Shown here: positions 1-7,272 of the stretch, piece after piece
How the letters are laid out: each line of letters starts with the position of its first letter
Position numbering within the stretch: position 1 is the stretch's first letter
NCBI GenBank assembly: GCA_963837265.1
Contig: CAWIMQ010000004.1
Location: forward strand, 310,001-374,000
Length of the DNA stretch: 64,000 nucleotides
Origin: DATBLE01 sp963837265
GTDB taxonomy: Bacteria > Actinomycetota > Thermoleophilia > Gaiellales > Gaiellaceae
Direction: 5' to 3'
The notes under the pieces: generated by a model
What the model was told of the DNA's origin: nothing
Databases searched by the model: none
What the model saw: the letters and a program-made list of their open reading frames with translations, nothing else
Position numbers and translations under genes: made by a program

Positions 1-594
1 GGGCACCCGGCTGACTCTCCTCGACCAGGTCTCCGCGACGAAGACCGATCGTTGATCCGGCGAGACCGCAACACCGTTGGCGAACAGGAATGGACCGGCG
101 CTCCACAGGCGGCCGCCGCCGTCCGGGTCGATCTGGTAGACGCCGGGCCCGGGATCGGTTGCCGAGTAGCTCTCCGTCAGGTACAGACGTCCCTCCGCGT
201 CGAAGGCGATCGCGTTCGGCATCAGGAGGTCGTGACCGCCCACGGCGCCGCTGACGAGCGGCTCCGGATCGCCGCCGTCCGGATCGAGCCGCATCACGGC
301 CCGGCGTGCCAGGTCGACGTAGTACAGGAGGCCGTCCGGCCCAAAGGCGAGCGCGAGCGTGAACCCTTCCGTGTCGTCGACGCGAACCTCCAGGGAGCCT
401 CCGTCCGGAGCGATTCGGTAGACCTGCCCGGCCTCGCCGCCACACCAGACGCTGCCGTCGGCGCCGACGGCGACGCCCTCCGGGTGATCGAGGCGGGCGG
501 GCCCGAGCGAGGCGTCGTGAAAGACCCGGGCCGCTGAGAGGTCGAGCAGGGGTGCCGGGCCAGTGTTCGTCACCGTCTCGCGATCGTACGGCAT
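1..594 (-). CDS. SMP-30/gluconolactonase-like beta-propeller protein, partial
   Basis: The frame is open from an ATG at 594 to the left edge, giving 198 residues; the C-terminus lies outside the window. The translation has the repeating blades of the SMP-30/gluconolactonase/strictosidine synthase-like family: HPEGVAVGADGSVW, then GFTLALAFGPDGLLYYVDL, then LMPNAIAFDAEGRLYLTE, then FANGVAVSPD. Family members are calcium-dependent lactonases or related hydrolases of sugar lactones. No signal peptide is visible, so a cytoplasmic location is likely. It is divergent from the ABC/hydantoinase operon that starts at 684, with 89 bases between them, so the two may share a regulatory region and a substrate. 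The substrate cannot be read from the sequence. An open frame on the plus strand over the same bases is a shadow of this gene. Confidence 0.8.
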   Translation of the reverse strand, partial: MPYDRETVTNTGPAPLLDLSAARVFHDASLGPARLDHPEGVAVGADGSVWCGGEAGQVYRIAPDGGSLEVRVDDTEGFTLALAFGPDGLLYYVDLARRAVMRLDPDGGDPEPLVSGAVGGHDLLMPNAIAFDAEGRLYLTESYSATDPGPGVYQIDPDGGGRLWSAGPFLFANGVAVSPDQRSVFVAETWSRRVSRVP

Positions 595-683
595 CGACCT
601 TGCGTTGCCGCGGTGATCGCACTCAGAATGTCCTCTTCATATCGGCGGCGGCGCCGCCGAGGCACGGGAAAGGAGGCTGATCG

Positions 684-1721
684 ATGAGACACCCTGCAAC
701 CAGGTGGGCGGCGCGTCTTGTCGTCGTCGCGGCGGGGGCGTGTGCGCTTGGCGTCCTGTCGGGCGGCGCCGGCGCGAGGAGCGAGGGGGCCGGCGCAGGC
801 CCCGTCCGGATCGCCGTCCTGCTCTCGGCAACCGCCAACACGTACGAGCAAGCCGATCTGAAGGGCGTTCGCGCGGCGGCCAAGAAGTTCGGCGGCAAGG
901 TGGTGAAGGTCTTCGACGCCAACTTCGACGCGAGCAAGCAGTCGTCCCAGGTCGAGGACGCCATCACGTCGAAGCAGTACGACGCCTTCGTGATCCTGCC
1001 GCAGGCCGGCAACGCCCTCGTCCCGCAGGTCAAGGACGCGGTCAAGGCGGGCATCAAGGTCGTCTGCCTCCTTTCCCCCTGCGGCTTGGATCAGCAGTCG
1101 AACGCACGCCAGATCCCAGGCTACGTGACCACGGTCGGCTACCAGTTCGCGGACAACGGCAGGGACATCGCCAGAGCGATCGTCATTGCCTGCGGAAGCC
1201 TGAACCCGTGTAACGTCGCCTACGAGCCGGGGTTGCTCTCCTTCTCGACCGAGAAGTACCGCACCGACGGCCTCAAGGCGTACCTGAAGAAGTTTCCGAA
1301 GGTCAAGATCGTCGCCGAGCAAGAGGGCAAGTACCTGGCCAACACCGGCCGGACGGCGATGCAGAACATCCTCCAGGCTCACCGCGACGTCAACGTCGCG
1401 GCCTCGAGCGGCGACCAGATGACTCTCGGCATGGAGCAGGCCGTGAAGAGCGCGGGGCTGACCGGCAAGGTCAAGCTCGTCGGGAACGGAGCGAGCGTGC
1501 CGGGCGTCGCCGCGGTCTCCGCCGGCCGCTGGTTCGCAACCGTCGCGAACCTTCCGTACACCGAGGGCTTCCTCGGCGCGAAGTTCGCGATCATGGCGGC
1601 CAAGGGAACGCCGCTGTCCAAGATCCCGGGCTTCGTCGACGACCTGAAGTACTCACCCGTCGGAACGACGATCATCACGAAGAAGAACTCGAAGAGGTTC
1701 CACGCCCAGTGGGCGGGTTAG
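684..1721 (+). CDS. Sugar-type ABC transporter substrate-binding protein (Peripla_BP_4-like)
   Basis: This 345-residue protein has an N-terminal signal sequence (about residues 1-32, arginines followed by an Ala/Val/Gly core). The mature part resembles the RbsB/LacI-type periplasmic binding fold: VRIAVLLSATANTYEQAD at the start of lobe 1, an internal QYDAFVILPQAGNALVPQV segment, and a C-terminal hinge. The ATG at 684 follows a strong AAAGGAGG at 669-676. It would capture the ligand outside the membrane for the CUT2-type permease at 1833 and the double-domain ATPase at 5456. The ligand is unknown; the enzymes in the operon suggest an amide- or hydantoin-containing compound rather than a simple sugar (inference). 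The gene is followed by a large hairpin before the permease. Confidence 0.88.
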   Translation: MRHPATRWAARLVVVAAGACALGVLSGGAGARSEGAGAGPVRIAVLLSATANTYEQADLKGVRAAAKKFGGKVVKVFDANFDASKQSSQVEDAITSKQYDAFVILPQAGNALVPQVKDAVKAGIKVVCLLSPCGLDQQSNARQIPGYVTTVGYQFADNGRDIARAIVIACGSLNPCNVAYEPGLLSFSTEKYRTDGLKAYLKKFPKVKIVAEQEGKYLANTGRTAMQNILQAHRDVNVAASSGDQMTLGMEQAVKSAGLTGKVKLVGNGASVPGVAAVSAGRWFATVANLPYTEGFLGAKFAIMAAKGTPLSKIPGFVDDLKYSPVGTTIITKKNSKRFHAQWAG

Positions 1722-1732
1722 GGACAGTCCCT
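1720..1732. repeat. GGGACAGTCCC palindrome
   Basis: AGGGAC-A-GTCCCT is an odd-centred palindrome starting at the stop codon of the binding-protein gene. The same core recurs at 26711-26727 and, with T in the centre, at 26803-26815. Confidence 0.6.
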
Positions 1733-1766
1733 TCCGCGCAGAGGGTGACCACGTAGCCCAGACCAG

Positions 1767-1815
1767 CCTGCGTGCCGCCCCGGGGCCGTCGTTGGGGCCC
1801 GGGGCGGCACGCAGG
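1767..1815 (+). terminator. Large intercistronic hairpin between binding-protein and permease genes
   Basis: The arms CCTGCGTGCCGCCCCGGG (from 1767) and its complement ending at 1815 form a GC-rich stem of about 17-18 bp around a loop near 1788-1795. No T-run follows. In ABC operons such hairpins between the binding-protein gene and the membrane genes often act as attenuators or 3' mRNA stabilisers, giving more binding protein than permease. That role is inferred here. Confidence 0.6.
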
Positions 1816-1832
1816 CGTGAGGCCGGGGACAC

Positions 1833-2825
1833 ATGGATGAACGGCGAGCACTCGAGCGCCCGGGAGCGGCTATCCGCCTCCTCCCGATGGCACGCGCCTT
1901 TGCGGGAGCCCTCCGCGACTACGGCATCGTCGTCTTCTTCCTGGCGCTCTTCACGGCCCTCAGCCTCCTGAGCAACGTCTTCTTCTCGAAGACCAACTTC
2001 CTGAACATCCTCGACCAGACGGCGCCCGCCGGGATCATCGCCTGCGCGATGACCCTCGTGATCATCGGCGGCGGCTTCGACCTCTCGGTCGGCGCCGTCT
2101 TCGCCCTCGGGGGCGTCGCGGCGGCGCAGACGGCTTCCCACATCGGCGTGTGGGAGGCGATGTTCGTCGGCTCCCTGTTCGGGGCCGGTCTCGGCATCGT
2201 GAACGGGTTGCTGATCACCGTGGGCAGGATCAACTCGTTCATCGCCACCCTCGCCTCGAGCTTCATGTTCTACGGTCTGGGCCAGGTGATGACGGGCGGC
2301 TTCCTGGTCACGGAGTCGAACCCCTCGTTCGCCTCTCTCGGGAACAACGGCTTCGCCGGGGTCAGGTACTCGATCTGGCTGTTCGCGGCGGTTGCGGTCT
2401 GCGCGGCGGTCATCCTGTCGCGCAGCACCCTGGGCCGCTACATCTTCGCCGTCGGGGGGAACACCGAGGCCGCACGACTCTCCGGCATCCGGGTCAATCT
2501 CGTGCGGGTGGCCACCTTCGCGCTCAGCGGGCTCGCCGCCGGTATCGCCGGCGTCCTCGTCGCCTCGCGCATCTCGCAGGGACAGGCGAACAGCGGCAGC
2601 GATCTGACGCTGACCGTGATCGCCGCCGTCGTCATCGGCGGAACGAGCATCCTCGGCGGGGAAGGCGCAATCTGGCGGAGCGTGCTCGGAGTGCTGCTGC
2701 TGGCGCTGATCGGCAACGGCTTCAACCTGCTCAACATCGATCCCGTCTACCAGCAGATCGTCGAGGGCGGGATCATCGTCCTCGCGGTCGCGTTCGACTC
2801 GTGGTCGCGTCGAGGTGGGGAGTGA
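1833..2825 (+). CDS. CUT2-type (RbsC/BPD_transp_2) ABC transporter permease
   Basis: This 330-residue membrane protein has about nine hydrophobic segments and the family signature around AMTLVIIGGGFDLSVGAVFALGG. It also has the RINSFIATLASSFMFYGLG segment and a C-terminal TVIAAVVIGGTSILGGEG region typical of ribose/xylose/autoinducer permeases. It forms the transmembrane channel with the ATPase at 5456. The first ATG (1833) gives a hydrophilic leader; an internal ATG at 1887 (MARAF) is an alternative start. Its stop codon overlaps the GTG start of the next gene (GTGA). Only one permease gene is present, so a homodimer is expected, as in most CUT2 systems. Confidence 0.9.
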   Translation: MDERRALERPGAAIRLLPMARAFAGALRDYGIVVFFLALFTALSLLSNVFFSKTNFLNILDQTAPAGIIACAMTLVIIGGGFDLSVGAVFALGGVAAAQTASHIGVWEAMFVGSLFGAGLGIVNGLLITVGRINSFIATLASSFMFYGLGQVMTGGFLVTESNPSFASLGNNGFAGVRYSIWLFAAVAVCAAVILSRSTLGRYIFAVGGNTEAARLSGIRVNLVRVATFALSGLAAGIAGVLVASRISQGQANSGSDLTLTVIAAVVIGGTSILGGEGAIWRSVLGVLLLALIGNGFNLLNIDPVYQQIVEGGIIVLAVAFDSWSRRGGE

Positions 2826-3763
2826 AGCCCCCCGCCGCGCGAGAGACGGTCCGGGCGTCGGTCGCGTCCCTGTCGGGCGGGCAGGAACTCGACCTCGCTC
2901 TCCATCGCGTGCGCGGCGCCCAGCCGGGCCCGCGGCTCGGCGTCGTCGCCGGGATCCACGGCGACGAGCCGCTCGGGATCGAGATCGTCCGCCGATTTCT
3001 TCTCACCGTGCAGGACGAGACCTTTGCCGGAGAGTTGACCGCGATTCCCGTCGCAAACCCGTGCGCCTTCGCGACGCTGACACGGCACACGCCGGTCGAC
3101 GCCGGCAACCTCAACCGCTCCTTTCCCGGCAACCCCGATGGAACCCTCTCCGAGCAGATCGCGCACGTCGTGGCTGCGGAGCTTCTCGAGCGCTGCGACT
3201 ATCTGGTCGACGTCCACTCCGGAGGTCCGCTTGCCACGGTCGACTACGTCTACGCCGACGCCGACGAGCAGCTTGCCAAGGCGTTCGGCTGCGAAGTGCT
3301 CTATCGCGGGGCGCCGCCCCCAGGATCGCTCGCGGAGGATGCGGCCGGACGGGGGATCCCGACGCTGATCGTGGAGCTCGGCGGGGGCAGGCAGCACGAC
3401 GAGCGCTTCGTGTGGAAGGGCATGCGCGGCCTGCGCAACGTCATGAAGCACCTGAGGATGCTTGGCGGCGAGCCCGAGCTGCCACCGGCGCAGACGTTCG
3501 TCAGCGAGCTGGCCGATCTGAAGCCGCATCACGGCGGCCTGATGCTCTCGCGGTACGGATCCGACCGGCTCGGCGATCTCGTCCCGGCGGGAGAGGAGCT
3601 CGCGCAGGTGGTCAGCCCGTACAGCTTCGAGACCCTGGAGCAGATCGTCGCTCCGTTCGAGCCGACGTTGCTCGTACTCGTCCGAGACGGCGTGACGAAG
3701 GTCGACCCGGGCGACTACGGGTTCATCGTCGCGAACGGAGACACCGCGGCGGCGGCGGCCTGA
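2822..3763 (+). CDS. Succinylglutamate desuccinylase/aspartoacylase-family zinc hydrolase
   Basis: This 313-residue protein belongs to the AstE/AspA family of carboxypeptidase-like zinc deacylases. The zinc-binding signature is visible as GIHGDEP (His46, Glu49) with the third ligand in VDVHSGG (His132). The arginine/asparagine substrate motif appears as NLNRSFPG. Family members remove acyl groups from N-acyl amino acids or related amides. The GTG start at 2822 overlaps the permease stop, and the end overlaps the next ATG, so translation is coupled on both sides. Here it probably hydrolyses an imported amide or ester. The exact substrate is unknown. Confidence 0.85.
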   Translation: MKPPAARETVRASVASLSGGQELDLALHRVRGAQPGPRLGVVAGIHGDEPLGIEIVRRFLLTVQDETFAGELTAIPVANPCAFATLTRHTPVDAGNLNRSFPGNPDGTLSEQIAHVVAAELLERCDYLVDVHSGGPLATVDYVYADADEQLAKAFGCEVLYRGAPPPGSLAEDAAGRGIPTLIVELGGGRQHDERFVWKGMRGLRNVMKHLRMLGGEPELPPAQTFVSELADLKPHHGGLMLSRYGSDRLGDLVPAGEELAQVVSPYSFETLEQIVAPFEPTLLVLVRDGVTKVDPGDYGFIVANGDTAAAAA

Positions 3764-4194
3764 TGGCGAGACGGATCGTGACGGGCTGGAGCGAAGCGGG
3801 AGAGCCCGCCGTCCTCTTCGCGGGCGAGACCCCGGTCGTCGACTTCGGCACGACCGAGGCACGCGAGGTGTGGATCGCCGACGTTCCCGCCGACCCGACG
3901 GTCCGCGACGACCCCGCAGCCCGCGAGTGGCGGCTCGAGCCGCCGGAGGGCGGCGCCGCCTTTCGGCTCGTGACGTTCGAGCCCGGAGCGGAAGTCGATC
4001 TGCACAGGACGAACACGGTCGACTGCTGCGTCGTCCTGTCGGGCGAGCTCACCCTGGTCCTTCCGGGCGAGGAGTTGAGGCTCGGCGCCGGCGACACGGT
4101 CGTCCAGCAGGCCACACCACACGGCTGGAGGAACGGCGGAGCCGAGCCCTGCACGATCGCGGTCGTCCTGCTCAGCGCAAAGGGGGAGCGATGA
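3763..4194 (+). CDS. Cupin-domain protein
   Basis: This 143-residue protein contains a small cupin barrel: FEPGAEVDLHRTNTVDCCVVLSGE carries the first cupin motif, and GAGDTVVQQATPHGWRNGG the second with its conserved His. The metal set looks incomplete compared with the canonical HxH(x)nE motif, so it may be a sensor, an isomerase or a dioxygenase-like enzyme. The ATG overlaps the preceding stop (TGATG) and the stop overlaps the next ATG. It belongs to the imported-substrate pathway by position only. Confidence 0.8.
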   Translation: MARRIVTGWSEAGEPAVLFAGETPVVDFGTTEAREVWIADVPADPTVRDDPAAREWRLEPPEGGAAFRLVTFEPGAEVDLHRTNTVDCCVVLSGELTLVLPGEELRLGAGDTVVQQATPHGWRNGGAEPCTIAVVLLSAKGER

Positions 4195-5459
4195 GGTTCA
4201 CGGAGTCCTTCGTCCTGCGCGGAGCGCAGGTCCTCGACACGTCGGGTGGGTTCGACGGGCCTCTCGACGTTCACGTCTCCGGCGGGGCGGTCATCGACGT
4301 CGGCCCGAGGCTCTCGGTCGAGGGAGCCCGGTCGATCGACGCCTCCGGGCTCTGGCTCCTTCCGGGGCTGTTCGACTGCCACGACCACCTGTCGATGTCG
4401 TCGCTGTCGCTCGCCGAGTCGCTCGCGACTCCACTGAGCCGCTGGACGCTCGAGACGGCCCGAAACGCTCGGGCAACTCTCGAGGGCGGCATCACCTTCG
4501 TCCGAGACATGGCCGGCGCGGACGCCGGTATGCGTGATTCGTTCGCGCTCGAGCACGTGCCGGGACCGACGCTGCAGATCTCGACGGTGCTGATCTCGCA
4601 AACCGGCGGGCACGGCGACGGCTTCCTCGCCGGCCCCGGCCTCGAGCTCTCACCCTCCTATCTCGTGCCGAGCTACCCGGGGAAACCGCGCTTCGTCGTC
4701 GACGGGGTCGACGAGATGCGCGCCACGGTCCGTGAGGTGATCCGATCCGGCGCCGACTGGATCAAGCTGGCGACGACCGGCGGGCTCGTCTCGGACCACG
4801 ACCACCCGCTGGTTGCCGACTTCACGCTCGCAGAGGTGGTGGCCGCGGTCGAAGAAGCCCGCCGCAAGGGCAAGCCCGTTGCCGCACACGCCTACGGTGG
4901 CGAGGGCCTGGACAATGCGGTCGCCGCCGGCGTCAGGTCGATCGAGCACGGCGGCTTCCTGACAGAGGAGCAGGCGCACCGGATGGCGAGGGCGGGCTGC
5001 TGGCTCGTGCCGACGCTCTCCGCCATGCGGGACACCCTGCGCTGGGCCGAAGTCGGCGTGCTCACGCCCGTTCAGTGCCGCAAGATCCTCGACTTCGGCC
5101 TCCAGCTGGGCGCCGCGGTTCGCATCGCGAAGGAGCACGGGGTGCGCCTGGCGGTCGGCACCGACTACATCAGCCGGGAGCAGCACGGCTCGAATCTCGA
5201 AGAGCTCGCGCTCATGCAGGAGGCGGGTCTGACCGTGGAGGAGGTGCTCCTGGCGGCGACGATCGGAGGCGCCGAGCTCTGCGGAGTCGAAGACCGCTAC
5301 GGGCGGATCGCCCCGGGCTTCGCCTTCGACGCGGTCGCCCTGACCCGCGAGCCCGGGGAGCTGCGGGCGCTGCTCGAGCCTGGTGCGATCGCCGCCGTCT
5401 TCAAGGCCGGACGCCCGGCGACCCTGGACGAGAGCTTCGCCGCGCGGATACCCGCATGA
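4191..5459 (+). CDS. Metal-dependent amidohydrolase
   Basis: This 422-residue protein belongs to the amidohydrolase superfamily (imidazolonepropionase/Xaa-Pro dipeptidase-like branch). The first metal motif is CHDHLS (His64, His66). A possible bridging lysine lies in DWIKLATTGG, further metal histidines in AHAYGGEG and SIEHGG, and the catalytic aspartate in VGTDY. A short beta-rich N-terminal segment and a C-terminal segment (GRIAPGFAFDAVAL) frame the TIM barrel, as is usual. It should hydrolyse a cyclic or linear amide in the cytoplasm. Starts and stops overlap the neighbours by 4 bases. Confidence 0.88.
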   Translation: MRFTESFVLRGAQVLDTSGGFDGPLDVHVSGGAVIDVGPRLSVEGARSIDASGLWLLPGLFDCHDHLSMSSLSLAESLATPLSRWTLETARNARATLEGGITFVRDMAGADAGMRDSFALEHVPGPTLQISTVLISQTGGHGDGFLAGPGLELSPSYLVPSYPGKPRFVVDGVDEMRATVREVIRSGADWIKLATTGGLVSDHDHPLVADFTLAEVVAAVEEARRKGKPVAAHAYGGEGLDNAVAAGVRSIEHGGFLTEEQAHRMARAGCWLVPTLSAMRDTLRWAEVGVLTPVQCRKILDFGLQLGAAVRIAKEHGVRLAVGTDYISREQHGSNLEELALMQEAGLTVEEVLLAATIGGAELCGVEDRYGRIAPGFAFDAVALTREPGELRALLEPGAIAAVFKAGRPATLDESFAARIPA

Positions 5460-6961
5460 CCGCTCGGATCGAGCTCCACGGCATCGGCAAGCGCTTCGGG
5501 GGTGTCCGGGCGCTGCGCGGCGTCGACCTGACCGTCGAGCCGGGATCGATCCACGCGCTCGTCGGCGAGAACGGAGCCGGAAAGTCGACTCTCGGCAAGA
5601 TCATCGCCGGCGTCCACCGTCCCGACGAAGGCGAGCTTCGCTTCGCCGGGCGTCGCGTCGACTACCGCACGCCCCGGAGCGCCCTCCGCGACGGCGTCAC
5701 GATCATCACCCAGGAGGGAGCGCTGGTCCCGCATCGCTCCGTGATCGAGAACATCTTCCTCGGGATCGAGAGCGGCTCGGCCGGCCTCGTCCGCGGCCGG
5801 GCGATGCGGAGGAGGTTCAGCCTCCTCCTCGACCAGGTGGAGCTCGATCTCCCTGCGAACTCGCTCGTACGCGACCTCTCGCTCTCGGATCGAAAGAAGG
5901 TCGAGGTGCTCCGCGCCCTGGCGCGGGAGGCACGCGTGGTCGTCATGGACGAGCCCGCGGCGGCGTCGACTCCAGACGAGGCCGGGCGGCTGTTCCGGAT
6001 CGTGCGCGGCCTCCACGAGCGAGGCTCGACGGTGGTCTACGTCTCACACTCGCTCGGCGAGGTGCTCGCGCTCGCGGATACGGTGACCGTGCTGCGCGAC
6101 GGGAGGATCGTGCGGAGCTCGCCGTCTCGCGACGAAACGCCCGAGCGTCTCGTCGCGGCGATGCTGGGCCGAACCGTCGAGCTCACGTTCCCTCCCAAGC
6201 ACCCACCCGGACCGGACGCCCCGGTGGTGCTGTCCGTGCGCGATCTGCGACGTCCTCCGGCGGTGAACGGGGTGTCGTTCGAGGTTCGCGCCGGGGAGAT
6301 ACTCGGCCTGGCCGGGCTGATCGGCAGCGGCCGGACGGAGCTGGCGCGGGCGATCTTCGGCGCCGATCGGCGCGACCGCGGCGAGCTGGAGCTTCTCGGG
6401 CGCGCCCAGCGGCTGCGATCGCCTCGCGAGGCAATCGCACGCGGCATCGTCCTGCTGCCCGAGGACCGGAAGGCCCAGGGTCTCCTCATGAGGCGCTCAG
6501 TCGCCGACAACGTTCTCCTGCCCCACCTGCGAATGCTCAGTCGAGGCGGGTTGATCGCGGAGCGGAAGACCCGACGCACCGCCCGCTCGCTGATGGGGCG
6601 GGTGGACGTGCGTGCCCTGGGCCCGTCGACCAGGGTGAGCACCCTCTCGGGCGGCAACCAGCAGAAGGTGCTCTTCGCCCGCTGGCTCTTCCGTCCGCCG
6701 ACGGTCTTCATCGCCGACGAGCCGACGCGGGGAGTGGACGTGGGGGCAAAGCTCGCCATCTACGATCTCATCCACTCGCTGGCGGCCGATGGAATGGCCG
6801 TGCTGTTGATCTCGTCCGAGCACGAAGAGGTGCTCGGGCTCGCTCACCGCGCGCTCGTGATGCGCGAAGGCAGTGTCGTCGCGGAGCTCGCGGGCGAGTC
6901 GATGACCGAGGACGCCGTGCTGAGCGCTGCGTTCGGAACCGCCGCCAAGGGCGCACCGTGA
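5456..6961 (+). CDS. CUT2-type ABC transporter ATPase with two nucleotide-binding domains
   Basis: This 501-residue protein has the RbsA/XylG/MglA two-domain layout. Domain 1 has the Walker A GENGAGKST, a degenerate signature (LSLSDRKKVE) and the Walker B VVVMDEPAA. Domain 2 has the usual weak P-loop (GLIGSGRTE), the signature LSGGNQQK and the Walker B VFIADEPTRGVDVG. It energises the permease at 1833. The gene is separated from the permease by three enzyme genes, an uncommon order that ties transport and catabolism together in one transcript. The ATG at 5456 overlaps the amidohydrolase stop. Confidence 0.92.
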   Translation: MTARIELHGIGKRFGGVRALRGVDLTVEPGSIHALVGENGAGKSTLGKIIAGVHRPDEGELRFAGRRVDYRTPRSALRDGVTIITQEGALVPHRSVIENIFLGIESGSAGLVRGRAMRRRFSLLLDQVELDLPANSLVRDLSLSDRKKVEVLRALAREARVVVMDEPAAASTPDEAGRLFRIVRGLHERGSTVVYVSHSLGEVLALADTVTVLRDGRIVRSSPSRDETPERLVAAMLGRTVELTFPPKHPPGPDAPVVLSVRDLRRPPAVNGVSFEVRAGEILGLAGLIGSGRTELARAIFGADRRDRGELELLGRAQRLRSPREAIARGIVLLPEDRKAQGLLMRRSVADNVLLPHLRMLSRGGLIAERKTRRTARSLMGRVDVRALGPSTRVSTLSGGNQQKVLFARWLFRPPTVFIADEPTRGVDVGAKLAIYDLIHSLAADGMAVLLISSEHEEVLGLAHRALVMREGSVVAELAGESMTEDAVLSAAFGTAAKGAP

Positions 6962-7272
6962 TCGTCTCCGTGCTGCGTCTTCCGGTGCGTGACGGCTGCG
7001 AGGAGGACGTGGCCCGCTTCTACGCCGACCGCGACGTGTTCGGCATTGCCGCCCGGATCGAGGGCTTTCGCTCCGGCTCGCTCCTCAGGCCGGAGGAGAG
7101 CGGGGCTCCGTTCCTCGTCGTCGCGGAGTGGGAGGACGCAGCCGCCTACGAGCTGTGGCTCGCCTCGCCGGAGCGCGAGGAGCTCGGCCACGGACTTCTT
7201 CCGCTGCTTCGCGCCACGCCCGATGGCAGCATCTACTCGGTCACGGGCACGAGCTCGGAGGAGACGGCATGA
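6958..7272 (+). CDS. Antibiotic biosynthesis monooxygenase (ABM)-fold protein
   Basis: This 104-residue protein has the ferredoxin-like ABM pattern: a first strand VIVSVLRLPVRDG, a helix, the core GFRSGSLLRPEESG, then FLVVAEWEDAAAYELWLASPE, which is the usual W-x-(S/D)-x-EA-W-like region. Family members are small quinol or heme mono-oxygenases or simply dimeric ligand-binding proteins. The GTG start overlaps the ATPase stop (GTGA). Its role in this operon is unknown; it might act on a ring-containing substrate. Confidence 0.72.
   Translation: MIVSVLRLPVRDGCEEDVARFYADRDVFGIAARIEGFRSGSLLRPEESGAPFLVVAEWEDAAAYELWLASPEREELGHGLLPLLRATPDGSIYSVTGTSSEETA

Noticed and set aside
52..537. A plus-strand frame of 161 codons at the left edge
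   Set aside because: The opposite strand encodes a clear SMP-30-family protein over the same bases.
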